Below, piece after piece: positions 53,234-62,399 of a stretch of 64,000 nt of DNA; positions within the stretch are counted from its first letter, which is position 1; each line of letters begins with the position of its first letter. The position numbers were made by a program, and so were the translations under genes. Source of the stretch: CAZELM01 sp964512995 (GTDB taxonomy: Bacteria; CSSED10-310); assembly GCA_964512995.1 (NCBI GenBank), contig CAZELM010000026.1:1-64000 (forward strand), written 5' to 3'. Under the pieces are notes generated by a model that saw only the letters and a list, made by a program, of their open reading frames with translations, had not been told where the DNA came from and did not search any database.

Positions 53234-54364
53234 ATGTCACTAAAAGGTGAGTTTTCTGCGATATCGCCCGTTGATCTGCTACAGCTTTTGGCTCAGAGCA
53301 CCAAAAGTGGCATTCTGTATCTCACCCGAACAGAAGAAACCCGGACACTCCTGATTGCACAGGGAAATCTGGTCGGGATATTTTCTTCCAAATCAAAATA
53401 TCGTTTGGGAGCGTTGTTATTGCGGATGGGCTTTATACAAAGCCAGACACTCGCCGAGTTCAGAAAAACACAACTGCAAGATGATATTCAGATTGGCGAA
53501 TTGGCGGTCAGAAAAGGATTTCTCACCGAAGATGAACTGAATAAATGCCTGAAGCTGCATGTCGATGAACTTGTGATTGATCTGATAACATGGAAAGAAG
53601 GAAGTTTCAATTTTGAGGATAAATCGATTGAAGAGAGTGATTATATTGTCGAGCCTACGGATATTCAGGATCTGTTGCTGAAGGGTGTCTATCGACTGGA
53701 TGAGCTGCGTCGGATACGAGAGATTCTGCCGAATGACCAGATGATTCTTTACCAGAATCCGATCCACCTGATCCCCAGTGATGATTTTGATAAACTGGAA
53801 AAAAAGATTTGGGATTCTCTAAAAAAACCACGACCAGCTTATGAAGTGGTCGAATCGATCAATGAAATGGAATTTAATATCTATACCTCCCTGAGGAAGA
53901 TGATTCAGAATAATTTCATCTTGATCGACTATGAACTGGAACAGAAACGAAAAGAGCTTCAGAAAAAATTAGATTATTATATGGATCAGGCGGAGTTGTT
54001 GTTCAATAAAAATGCGCTTCATGAAGCCTATGATTTTATTGGTCGAGCGTTGAAGCTGGATAGCAACTGTGCCAAAGCCATCAAATTGAAAGTTCAAACA
54101 GAATCCGCCATCTTAACGGAATCAAAAAAAATAGTGACTTCCGAAAAAATGATTCCCAATATCCGCCAGTATATTAAAAACATGCCAATGGATAAACTAT
54201 ATCTTACAGGCGAAGAGGGATTTCTTTTCTCCAGAATTGATGGCAAAAACGACATCAAAACATTGCGATATCTGACAGGCATATCCAAGGATAAACTGAT
54301 CATGATGCTGCATAAATTTTATCAGATCGGATTGATCGTGTTTACGAATCTGACCAAGAATTGA
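53234..54364 (+). CDS. DUF4388-type (PatA N-terminal-like) protein
   Basis: The 376-residue protein opens with MSLKGEFSAISPVDLLQLLAQSTKSG, the typical start of DUF4388 domains (FxGxLxxxxLxxLLQxLxxxxxTG), followed by LYLTRTEETRTLLIAQGNLV and repeats of GALLLRMGFIQSQTL-type helical segments like the MshEN/GspE N-terminal domain. A second DUF4388-like part seems to follow (LITWKEGSFNFED). The C-terminal half is helical and TPR-like (LLFNKNALHEAYDFIGRALKLD). Such proteins often act in signalling or motility regulation in Deltaproteobacteria-like genomes. The 9-bp gap to the next gene suggests an operon. Confidence 0.75.
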   Translation: MSLKGEFSAISPVDLLQLLAQSTKSGILYLTRTEETRTLLIAQGNLVGIFSSKSKYRLGALLLRMGFIQSQTLAEFRKTQLQDDIQIGELAVRKGFLTEDELNKCLKLHVDELVIDLITWKEGSFNFEDKSIEESDYIVEPTDIQDLLLKGVYRLDELRRIREILPNDQMILYQNPIHLIPSDDFDKLEKKIWDSLKKPRPAYEVVESINEMEFNIYTSLRKMIQNNFILIDYELEQKRKELQKKLDYYMDQAELLFNKNALHEAYDFIGRALKLDSNCAKAIKLKVQTESAILTESKKIVTSEKMIPNIRQYIKNMPMDKLYLTGEEGFLFSRIDGKNDIKTLRYLTGISKDKLIMMLHKFYQIGLIVFTNLTKN

Positions 54365-54373
54365 TCATCGGTC

Positions 54374-55888
54374 ATGGTGCAAACCGGATCCCCGATACTC
54401 TCAAAAACTCTGGAGAATCCGAGCATTTCCAGACTGCTGCGTCCTGTCTGTTTTATCGTCTGTTCCATAATTTTTTTAAATGGTATTCGGAGTTACTGGT
54501 TCTATACCGTCGAAGATGCTTATATTTCATTCAGATATGCTCAAAATCTTTTAGCCGGAAATGGGCTGGTATACAATCCCGGCGATTATGTGGAGGGATA
54601 TACCAATTTTTTATGGATTATCATTATCAGCCTCTTTCATCTCGTATTCCCCTTGCCGTTTATCGCAAAAGTCATCGGAGCATGTTTGGGTCTCCTTACG
54701 ATCGGATTATTGGTTTTTCTCGGCTGGCAAAACAACAGTTACACCTATGAAGGCATTTTTGCAGCCGCATTAACCGCTTGTATACCCGGATTTCAGATGT
54801 GGTCAGTAGCCGGCCTGGAAACTCCAATGTTCATTTTTTTTCTGGTTGCCGCTATCTACGCCAGTACCACCAGCGTCTCTTATCATGCGTTTTTGTCTGG
54901 GATTTGTTTCGGATGCGCTTCCATTACACGCCCGGAAGGAGTTTTATTTTTTCTCCTGTATCTGATCCCGATCGCCACCAGAATACATCGTTTTCATTGT
55001 CTTCAATACATGATTGGCTTCGCCGTGATCTTCTGTCCACATCTTCTGTTCCGTTATCTGTACTATCAATGCTGGATACCCAATACATTTTGGGTGAAAG
55101 GTAAACGATTTCAGGAGGGTGGTTGGGCATATATGACCCGTTATGCGGCAATGACCGGTTTTGCCGTTTTTCCATTCAGTATAATCGGCCTGTTCCTGAA
55201 ATCCAGCCGATCGATTTTCTTGTCGCTGTGGCTTCCGTCCGTCGCGTATTTGATTTATGTCTATCAGGTAGGAGGGGATTGGATGCCGATGGGCCGGTTC
55301 CTGGTTCCGGTGATCCCTGTCATCAGTCTGTCTGTTTTTTATGCACTCAGGCGTTCCGGACATCGACTCGCTTTTCATATTGCTGCGATCGTGCTATTGG
55401 CAAATATCACCATCTCATCGTCATCCACGTTTTTTGATATGATCCGGTGGCGTCGCAGTCATTATGTCGATATTCTGAAATGGGAGCAGTCCCATCTGGA
55501 TGATTGGGAGCGGATTGGTAAATGGCTGGGAGAAAATGCGGTTCAGGGTGAGTGGATGGCTACGGGTCTGGGCGGTGTGATTCCATATTATGCAGGATTA
55601 CGGAATATTGACAGGAGTGGTCTGAATGACAAGGAGATTGCACAGATTATCTGGAAGGCCACCAGTCTTGAGGGGGAGATTGATCAGGTGGGACGTGTGG
55701 TCCTTGATCGAAACCCCAAATATATACTCGATGATAAAAAATCGTTTGATCTTCTGCATTCCAATCCAACGATATTGAATCCGGAATCAGAGGTGATTTC
55801 GGCATTTTCCGATCAGTATCGTGTGCGTGAAGTGAAAATCGATGATCGATACTTCACATATTTTGAACGGCGGGATTTGGCGAAATGA
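54374..55888 (+). CDS. Polytopic membrane glycosyltransferase (PMT/ArnT-like family)
   Basis: The 504-residue protein has about ten hydrophobic segments. The first periplasmic loop carries VEDAYISFRYAQNLLAGNG and VYNPGDYVEGYTNFLW, the acidic ED motif and GYT pattern of GT-C (polyprenol-phosphate sugar) transferases. It would transfer sugars from lipid carriers on the periplasmic side, for instance to cell-surface polymers or proteins. The C-terminal 130 residues form a soluble domain (MATGLGGVIPYYAGLRNIDRSG). The start has no strong ribosome-binding site. Precedes a sulfatase-fold gene with a 7-bp gap. Confidence 0.82.
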   Translation: MVQTGSPILSKTLENPSISRLLRPVCFIVCSIIFLNGIRSYWFYTVEDAYISFRYAQNLLAGNGLVYNPGDYVEGYTNFLWIIIISLFHLVFPLPFIAKVIGACLGLLTIGLLVFLGWQNNSYTYEGIFAAALTACIPGFQMWSVAGLETPMFIFFLVAAIYASTTSVSYHAFLSGICFGCASITRPEGVLFFLLYLIPIATRIHRFHCLQYMIGFAVIFCPHLLFRYLYYQCWIPNTFWVKGKRFQEGGWAYMTRYAAMTGFAVFPFSIIGLFLKSSRSIFLSLWLPSVAYLIYVYQVGGDWMPMGRFLVPVIPVISLSVFYALRRSGHRLAFHIAAIVLLANITISSSSTFFDMIRWRRSHYVDILKWEQSHLDDWERIGKWLGENAVQGEWMATGLGGVIPYYAGLRNIDRSGLNDKEIAQIIWKATSLEGEIDQVGRVVLDRNPKYILDDKKSFDLLHSNPTILNPESEVISAFSDQYRVREVKIDDRYFTYFERRDLAK

Positions 55889-55895
55889 GACGGGC

Positions 55896-57356
55896 ATGAG
55901 TTATCGACGACTGGTGATATGGTTTATTTTTTTATTGATGTTGTTGTTACCGATCCATCTGTTTTACCGGTTTATGATGCAGTTCGAATATCACCTGGGC
56001 ATCAACCACCCCAATATATTGTTGATAACGATTGATACGTGCCGCTCTGATGCGCTCGGGCTCTACGGAAACAATCATACGAATACTCCCGTTTTAGATA
56101 TGATGGGGAGGTTCGGAGTGGTATTTCACACAGCGTATGCGCCGGTTCCGACAACCGGACCATCACATGCAACTCTGTTGACAGGTTTGGATCCGGGCAG
56201 GCATGGAGTCATTCGGAATGGCATTCCATTGGATGGGCAGTTTAATACCCTGGCAACGATTTTACAGGATATGGGGTATCAGACAGCAGGTTTCGTCAGT
56301 GGATATTCACTGACTCATCGGATGTCCGGATTGGGCCGAGGATTTCAGGTTTATGACGACTCATGGTCAGAATCGCAACTCGAACGGAAAGGTGATCAGA
56401 CAGTAGATGCATTATTTTCATGGATGGCCAATATCTCCCGGGATCCTTTCTTTATCTGGGTGCATTTTTTTGATCCCCATAGCCCGTATCACCCTCCGGA
56501 ATATTATCCCAGGACGCACCTGGAGGATGATCATTCACAGGCGATGGAATCCAGGTGGACTGATGAACAGGAAAAGAAATATGATCAGATTGTCAATAAT
56601 GCATTGAAAGAGAAGGATTTTCGCGTTCTGGTCAAAGATCCCACGACAATTGAGTCCGATGAGATGACAACACGGGCATATCGGATGCTTTACGATGCCG
56701 AAGTCAGTTATGTGGATCACTGTATCGGCCGGATTTTCAATCGATTGATGTCTCAGGACCTGTTCTCCCGTACTTTATTGTGTGTGACGTCGGATCATGG
56801 GGAGGGATTCGAGCATGATTATTATTTTGGTCATGGTGATCGTCTTTGGGAGTCTGCGACACGGGTTCCATGGATCATCAAGTATCCCTTCAACAAGCAT
56901 AGGACCCGGATCTGTGATCAGGTTGCGTTGCATCAGGATCTGTTTCCAACGGTCACAGCATTGACGAAATGCCCGTTCCGGCTCACAAAAACACCGGGAG
57001 AGAATCTGGATTTCATCATTGCCAATCATCTGCCGAGACGAGACCCATTCTGGAACACCGCCGCTCCGCCACTGCCGCGGAAAGATTTAAATCATGGATT
57101 GTTGATCGCACAATATGATCCAAGGTTCAAAGTGATAAAAAACGGTGTCACCGGAAAATCCATGATGTTCGATCTTCGTGAAGATCCGGAAGAGACTGTC
57201 GATTGCAGCGTCATGTATCCGAAAATATTCCAGAGTCTTTTAAGCATGCTGGGTGCATATGAAAAAACGGCTCAATATCCATTATCTATTGATTTTATGG
57301 AATCAGAAAAAAAAGAACAGGAGAAATTGAAAGCGCTGGGATATATCAAGGAATAG
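55896..57356 (+). CDS. Sulfatase-fold membrane enzyme with Thr at the formylglycine position
   Basis: The 486-residue protein starts at 55896, after the upstream stop codon; an in-frame start at 55842 overlaps it. An N-terminal membrane helix (VIWFIFLLMLLLPIHLFY) is followed by a sulfatase/phosphotransferase fold: LLITIDTCRSDALG, SHATLLTGLDPGRHGV, FVSGYSL, HFFDPHSPYHPP and VTSDHGEGFEHDYYFGHGD. The catalytic position (C/S-x-P-S-R in sulfatases) reads T-G-P-S-H, so no formylglycine can form; Thr is used by LtaS/EptA-type phosphotransferases. The C-terminus is LKALGYIKE. A phosphodiester transferase or hydrolase of the envelope fits better than an arylsulfatase. Confidence 0.82.
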   Translation: MSYRRLVIWFIFLLMLLLPIHLFYRFMMQFEYHLGINHPNILLITIDTCRSDALGLYGNNHTNTPVLDMMGRFGVVFHTAYAPVPTTGPSHATLLTGLDPGRHGVIRNGIPLDGQFNTLATILQDMGYQTAGFVSGYSLTHRMSGLGRGFQVYDDSWSESQLERKGDQTVDALFSWMANISRDPFFIWVHFFDPHSPYHPPEYYPRTHLEDDHSQAMESRWTDEQEKKYDQIVNNALKEKDFRVLVKDPTTIESDEMTTRAYRMLYDAEVSYVDHCIGRIFNRLMSQDLFSRTLLCVTSDHGEGFEHDYYFGHGDRLWESATRVPWIIKYPFNKHRTRICDQVALHQDLFPTVTALTKCPFRLTKTPGENLDFIIANHLPRRDPFWNTAAPPLPRKDLNHGLLIAQYDPRFKVIKNGVTGKSMMFDLREDPEETVDCSVMYPKIFQSLLSMLGAYEKTAQYPLSIDFMESEKKEQEKLKALGYIKE

Positions 57357-57534
57357 AGATGCTTTTTCGGATTCCCACAGTACGGATTTTCGGATTACTA
57401 TGATCTTCAGCCACGCATTCCTGATTGTACCTGTCGATGAGTGAATTTAGAAAAACATGAATGAAGCATATTGACATCAGGAGAATGACTTTGATTTACA
57501 TAAGAACTGCTATTGCCAGCGGGAGGGTAATTTT

Positions 57535-58587
57535 ATGATGGAATTAAACAGGATATTGCCAGAAACACTGACCAATCGAATTGGTTTGATTGCACAGAAA
57601 ATGGGAATTACCCATGAGGCTGTGTTGGATAAATTGACTGCAATACCACAGGAAGTACTCATTGAACTCATCAGCGAACCCAAACGGGAAAAAGGGGACA
57701 GTCCTGCTGCGATCGATCTGAAAAAAGGAGCGATCATTGGCTGCAATGCGATATCCCGGGGGATTGCCAAGCTGTTATCTTCGAGAGGAATTGCCGTGAC
57801 GATCATCGGTAAAACACCGGAAGAACTCCAGGAAACAATGACCTTGATTCAACAAAACCTGGACTGGATGATTCAGAAATGGGAGTTGACTGAAACTGAG
57901 AAGAAACTCATGCTGCAGTATATTCAGCCTTCGATCCATTTCGAGTCATTAAAAAATGTGGACATTGTGTTTGACACGTTTCGGGGTGACATGAGCGTTC
58001 ATCAGCAGATTTATCGGGAGATGGATCGGTATCTGCCCGAGTGGATTATCGTTGCGGTTGATGATGACACAGGATGTCTTTCACGATTGGCGGAGCATAT
58101 CAGGAATCCCTCCCGGTTGATCGGATTTCATGTGACCTATCCGGCTTCGAGACGAAAAGTTGTCGAGGTCACACGGGGGAAGAAAACATCGGACCATACT
58201 TATCAAAAAATCTGTGGAGTAGCGCAGTTTCTCAATAAAGAAGTCGTTGATATAGTTGAGGGAGCAAGTTCTGTCTCTACCCGGTTGCTCCTGACATTCA
58301 TTCACGAAGCCATTCGCCTGTGGTCGGAAGGGGTGGCTTCGCCACTCGATATTGACCGAACGATGAGGCTGGCATTGAAAATACCCATGGGACCCTTGGA
58401 ATATGCGGATACGATTGGATTGGATGTGGTTTTGAATATGATGGAAGATCTCTGGCAGTCTTATGATATGCCGCAGTTTCGGCCACCGGCGCGGCTTCGA
58501 AATCTGGTGCGGAAAGGTCTGCTGGGCAAGAAAACAGGAGTCGGTATCCATTCGTATGAATCAACACAGATCGGAGAGGCATCATGA
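57535..58587 (+). CDS. 3-hydroxyacyl-CoA dehydrogenase family protein
   Basis: The 350-residue protein has a Rossmann domain that begins late (GAIIGCNAISRGIAKLLSSRG, about residue 65) with the GxGxxG altered to GCNAISRG. The middle holds IGFHVTYPASRRKVVEVTRG with the His-Glu dyad of 3-hydroxyacyl-CoA dehydrogenases at the usual 12-residue spacing. The C-terminal domain shows ALKIPMGPLEYADTIGLDVV and GLLGKKTGVG. The Asn of GFIVNRLL is Thr here (SSVSTRLL). About 60 extra N-terminal residues are unusual. It probably acts on a hydroxyacyl-CoA, e.g. in butyrate-type metabolism, with the acetate kinase it overlaps. GGGAGGG lies 7 nt upstream. Confidence 0.85.
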   Translation: MMELNRILPETLTNRIGLIAQKMGITHEAVLDKLTAIPQEVLIELISEPKREKGDSPAAIDLKKGAIIGCNAISRGIAKLLSSRGIAVTIIGKTPEELQETMTLIQQNLDWMIQKWELTETEKKLMLQYIQPSIHFESLKNVDIVFDTFRGDMSVHQQIYREMDRYLPEWIIVAVDDDTGCLSRLAEHIRNPSRLIGFHVTYPASRRKVVEVTRGKKTSDHTYQKICGVAQFLNKEVVDIVEGASSVSTRLLLTFIHEAIRLWSEGVASPLDIDRTMRLALKIPMGPLEYADTIGLDVVLNMMEDLWQSYDMPQFRPPARLRNLVRKGLLGKKTGVGIHSYESTQIGEAS

Positions 58588-59801
58588 TCGTATTAGTCAT
58601 TAACAGCGGAAGCTCATCCGTAAAGTTTCAAGTCTTTGATATGACGGATGAAAAAGTATTTTGTAAAGGGATTGTTGAAAAAGTCGGAACCAGCTTTGCG
58701 AAATTCAAACTAAAACCCGGGAATCAGTCTGAATATACAGAAACAGCAGAAATTCTGGATCATAAATCCGCTATTTCAAGAATTTTGTCTGCTCTGGTCG
58801 AGCCTCGTTTCGAAATTCTGAAAAGCATCGCAGAAATAAAAGTGGTGGGTCATCGCGTTGTCCATGGTGGTGAGTTTTTTTCCGGTTCCCGTTTGCTGAC
58901 TCCAGATGTGATGAACGCTCTGGAAGTGTGCTGCGAACTGGCACCCTTGCATAATCCACCCAATATTCGTGGAATCAGGGCATTTCAGGAACTGCTGCCG
59001 GATGTGCCCCAGGTGGTGGTGTTTGATACCGCATTTCACCAGACAATGCCGCCGACATCCTTTTTATACGGATTACCCTATGTGCTCTATGAACGGCATA
59101 AGATTCGACGGTATGGATTTCATGGAACGTCTCATAAATATGCTGCCAATGAGGCTGCAAAATTTATCGGACAGCCGATTGAGCAGTTAAAGATCGTCAC
59201 CTGTCATCTCGGAAATGGAGCTTCGATCACTGCGGTTGATGGCGGCGTCTCCATCGACACATCCATGGGATTCACTCCATTGGAAGGTCTTGTGATGGGA
59301 ACTCGTTGTGGCGATCTTGACCCTGCTATTATCCCGTTTCTGATAGAGAAGGATGGTCTCTCCATCGAAGGGATCAATAATCTGATGAACAAACATTCGG
59401 GTGTTTATGGTGTCGCTGGATTGGGAACATTTGATATGCGCGACCTAGAAGAGGAAGCCGAAAGAAGCAATCCACGGGCGATTCTGGCCAGACAGTTATA
59501 TGCTTATCGAGTGAAAAAATATATCGGGGCTTACATCGCCGCTTTGGGTGGCATCGATATCATTGTATTTACTGGTGGAGTTGGTGAAAATGACTGGGAT
59601 ATCAGAGAAAAAGCACTCGTCGGGCTGGAATTTCTGGGTGTTCATCTCGATGTGGAAATCAATCGACAGCGGGATAAGGCCACTGTCCGCAGAATTTCAG
59701 ATGGCTCACTGCCTGTGCTCGTTGTCAAAGCTGATGAGGAATTAGTTATTGCCAGGGAAGCCAGAATGATATTGACCGAAATGGGCGGGATGGTTTCATA
59801 G
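58584..59801 (+). CDS. ackA: Acetate kinase
   Basis: The 405-residue protein matches the ASKHA acetate/butyrate kinase family: VLVINSGSSSVKFQVFD, HRVVHGGEFFSG, VFDTAFHQTMPP, YGFHGTSHKYAANEAA, CHLGNGASITAVDGGVSIDTSMGFTPLEGL and FTGGVGEN. It makes ATP from acetyl phosphate or the reverse. It overlaps the preceding dehydrogenase gene (ATGA). No phosphotransacetylase gene is next to it; a related butyrate kinase is possible but the motifs favour AckA. Confidence 0.96.
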   Translation: MIVLVINSGSSSVKFQVFDMTDEKVFCKGIVEKVGTSFAKFKLKPGNQSEYTETAEILDHKSAISRILSALVEPRFEILKSIAEIKVVGHRVVHGGEFFSGSRLLTPDVMNALEVCCELAPLHNPPNIRGIRAFQELLPDVPQVVVFDTAFHQTMPPTSFLYGLPYVLYERHKIRRYGFHGTSHKYAANEAAKFIGQPIEQLKIVTCHLGNGASITAVDGGVSIDTSMGFTPLEGLVMGTRCGDLDPAIIPFLIEKDGLSIEGINNLMNKHSGVYGVAGLGTFDMRDLEEEAERSNPRAILARQLYAYRVKKYIGAYIAALGGIDIIVFTGGVGENDWDIREKALVGLEFLGVHLDVEINRQRDKATVRRISDGSLPVLVVKADEELVIAREARMILTEMGGMVS

Positions 59802-59878
59802 AATATTTTTTAAAATGAATGAATCAGTAGACACCCTCTGCAGATTTCTGAAAAATAGAGCTTACTTTGCGGAAGATT

Positions 59879-60673
59879 CTAATTTTTGCTGCTGGGATCA
59901 GGAGATGCCTGGGTTGTCTTTAAAAGAGATTTTTCCACTTTCACCAGACGAGTTCTTGCTTTGGATTCCCACTCTGAAATCCCGCCCAAAGCAAGTATTT
60001 GCTGATACGTTTTCTGGCTTTCTTCATATTTATGCTGGTGTTCCAGGCAGCGCCCGATCATATAGAGCGTGGTGACTTTCAATCCCGGATCCTGGCAGGA
60101 ATCGAGAATGGGATTGAAGCGGTTGAGTGCAGCATGATAGGCTCGCCGCCGATAATATACCATACCAACCTCGTATTCATGGGTCAGCAGATGGGTCTCC
60201 AATTGGCGTTTATACTGCCTGGCATTCTGGATTTCCGGGTGATCCGGATATAGGGAGACGAATGTGTTGAAAGCCAGTAATGACTCCTTCGCCATGGTCG
60301 TGTCTCGTTCCGGATTCAGTTTGCTTTTGAATTTACTGATAGCCAGGTTATATTGCGCTTCCGGAGCTAATTTATGCGCGGGATGAAAATCGAGAAACAA
60401 CTCGAAATCAATAGCCGCTTCTTCATACTTTTTTCGAGCCAGTAATGTCTGCGCAAGTTTAAACTGACTCATGGTGGCATATTCGCTCGTCGGATAGTTA
60501 TTTCGGAGATACTCAAATTGATCACCAGCAGCATTGAAATCTTCCTTTTCAAGATAATAATTCCCGAGTTCATACCGGTCCGCCGGAGAAAGCAAGATGA
60601 TTTGATGGGTACATCCTGTAAAAATAACAGCTATGAGTGTAACTGCGAAAACGATCCGGGTTTTCTGTTCCAT
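59879..60673 (-). CDS. BamD-like outer-membrane assembly lipoprotein
   Basis: The protein of about 264 residues has a lipoprotein signal (VTLIAVIFTGC, Cys21) and five TPR-like helical repeats (LGNYYLEKEDFNAAGDQFEYL, cut at 20: ADRYELGNYYLEKEDFNAAG; YATMSQFKLAQTLLARKKYE; EEAAIDFELFLDFHPAHK). This is the size and architecture of BamD/ComL, part of the BAM complex that inserts outer-membrane beta-barrels. ATG at 60673 is preferred; a TTG at 60679 is closer to GGAG. The C-terminus is Ser/Pro-rich. No other bam gene is nearby. Confidence 0.85.
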   Translation of the reverse strand: MEQKTRIVFAVTLIAVIFTGCTHQIILLSPADRYELGNYYLEKEDFNAAGDQFEYLRNNYPTSEYATMSQFKLAQTLLARKKYEEAAIDFELFLDFHPAHKLAPEAQYNLAISKFKSKLNPERDTTMAKESLLAFNTFVSLYPDHPEIQNARQYKRQLETHLLTHEYEVGMVYYRRRAYHAALNRFNPILDSCQDPGLKVTTLYMIGRCLEHQHKYEESQKTYQQILALGGISEWESKARTRLVKVEKSLLKTTQASPDPSSKN

Positions 60674-60759
60674 TGTCAAATAACTCCAAAAGATAAATAA
60701 GGAAGCATCACGCTCATTCGATTACGGATTGCCCAATCTGTATTGAAATTGAGCTGATA

Positions 60760-62148
60760 TCATGATTCGTCCAAGGGATGTCGATATGAAATGCTGGAAA
60801 AGGTAACAATATTGCCGCGACCTGTATCTTTCGCATGATACATGGCTGAATCTGCACAGTGGATAATCGTTTCCAGTGTCTGTCCATCTTCCGGAAACAC
60901 GGAGATTCCGATGCTGGCTGACAAGGCAAGGCCCGGCAGGATCTGCTGCATCTCTATTTCCGTGATGATACGCTCCGAAACCTTCATCACCGAGTCAAGA
61001 TCAGAGGGAATGATAATCATAAACTCATCACCTCCGAATCGGCAAATCCGGCCTGACGTCCCCACGATGTTCTGCATGATACCTGCGACATGCTGAAGTG
61101 CTTTATTACCTATGAGATGCCCATACCGGCTGTTCACACTTTTAAATCCATCCAAATCCAGAAAAAGCAGACAGAATTGGGTTTCCCTCGCAATGAATGT
61201 CTCCAAAAACGTTTTTGTCGAAGCGAAATTATACACCTGAGTCAGATCATCGATCTGGGCCAGATGCTCCGTTCGGTTATACAACTCTGCGTTGTGAATG
61301 GCAACTGATGCAAAATTCGTCAGTAACGCGATTCGTCGATGGTCTATCTCCGTAAATTGACTGTGTCCGGAACGATTTCCTATCTCCAATACACCCAACA
61401 GCCTGTTTTGAGAGATCAGCGGTGCCATCATATAGGTCATCACCGTCCTGCCAATCCGTTTGATTTCATCATTGATAAAGGGGTATGTATGAAACGGCTG
61501 CCGGTCATAAATCGGTTCCTGAGAGGTCTTGAGTTGCTGATATGTTTTATCTGTCAGGCATCGATAGATCGGAATATGGCCGCTGATCGGATTGTTATCA
61601 TAGACACCAGCCAGGTGAGCGTTGGTCGTTTCCGGCTCCAATACAATCAGAGAATAAAATTCCGCAGGTATCAATTCCGTAGCTTTTTTTACGATCAGGC
61701 TATATAGCTCATGTTGAGATAGTGTGCGGGTAAAATCGATACCTAGCGAGATCTGGCGGTCCAACTCAGCCTTTTGCTGCGAATACTCGTTGTTACGAAT
61801 ATGGTATTTTGATGCGATGGCGTGGTGTCGAATCGTTTTTGACAAGTAATGAATAAACAAATGCGGCAACACCGTTGGAGGAAGGTGGAGATCGATCGAT
61901 ATCGTCATTCCATTCTGGATCGGTACAGTTGTTTCAATACCGATGAGCGGTATGGATTGGCTCAGATGGCTCAATTTCTGGTATGCTTCCTGAGAAATAT
62001 CATTCTGGGATTGGTAGGGAAGGATCACGGCGGAAGCATCGCTGGATAATTCAAAATTAAAAACCGGCTTATATTGATTCTGCTGCAGAATCTCCACGAT
62101 TGAGTGTCCGGCGATAGCCATCTCCCGGTCGTACACGAGAATCTTCAT
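60760..62148 (-). CDS. GAF-GGDEF diguanylate cyclase
   Basis: The 462-residue protein has an N-terminal part like a degenerate receiver (MKILVYDREMAIAGHSIVEI), a GAF domain at about 140-290 (LYSLIVKKATELIPAE, MTYMMAPLISQNRLLGVLEI) and a GGDEF domain with an intact active site (FGGDEFMIII, 372-376; DIDDLTQVYN region as AQIDDLTQVYN). It should make c-di-GMP. The RxxD inhibitory site before GGDEF is absent (the aligned residues are G-T-S-G), so product feedback may be lacking. No EAL domain or partner is adjacent. The 251-bp gap upstream (62149-62399) shows no gene. Confidence 0.93.
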   Translation of the reverse strand: MKILVYDREMAIAGHSIVEILQQNQYKPVFNFELSSDASAVILPYQSQNDISQEAYQKLSHLSQSIPLIGIETTVPIQNGMTISIDLHLPPTVLPHLFIHYLSKTIRHHAIASKYHIRNNEYSQQKAELDRQISLGIDFTRTLSQHELYSLIVKKATELIPAEFYSLIVLEPETTNAHLAGVYDNNPISGHIPIYRCLTDKTYQQLKTSQEPIYDRQPFHTYPFINDEIKRIGRTVMTYMMAPLISQNRLLGVLEIGNRSGHSQFTEIDHRRIALLTNFASVAIHNAELYNRTEHLAQIDDLTQVYNFASTKTFLETFIARETQFCLLFLDLDGFKSVNSRYGHLIGNKALQHVAGIMQNIVGTSGRICRFGGDEFMIIIPSDLDSVMKVSERIITEIEMQQILPGLALSASIGISVFPEDGQTLETIIHCADSAMYHAKDTGRGNIVTFSSISYRHPLDES

Positions 62149-62399
62149 GATCGATATAAACTCCTTTGCTCATGGATATTCTATCGAACCCGACTCTTGA
62201 AAGAAAGTCTAATGAAGCAAATTTCGTTCTCGGGTTTTCAAATGAGCCATTAATCCAATATAATCCCTGTCAGTTCGAGACGTTCTGGATCATGGTTCAA
62301 TCCCGGACTTGGGTTCTCATCGATGAAGATGGAATGCGCCGAATGGCATGAACTATGAGTTGCATCTTTGATTTCTGAAATGGGTGGAGGAGATACCAC

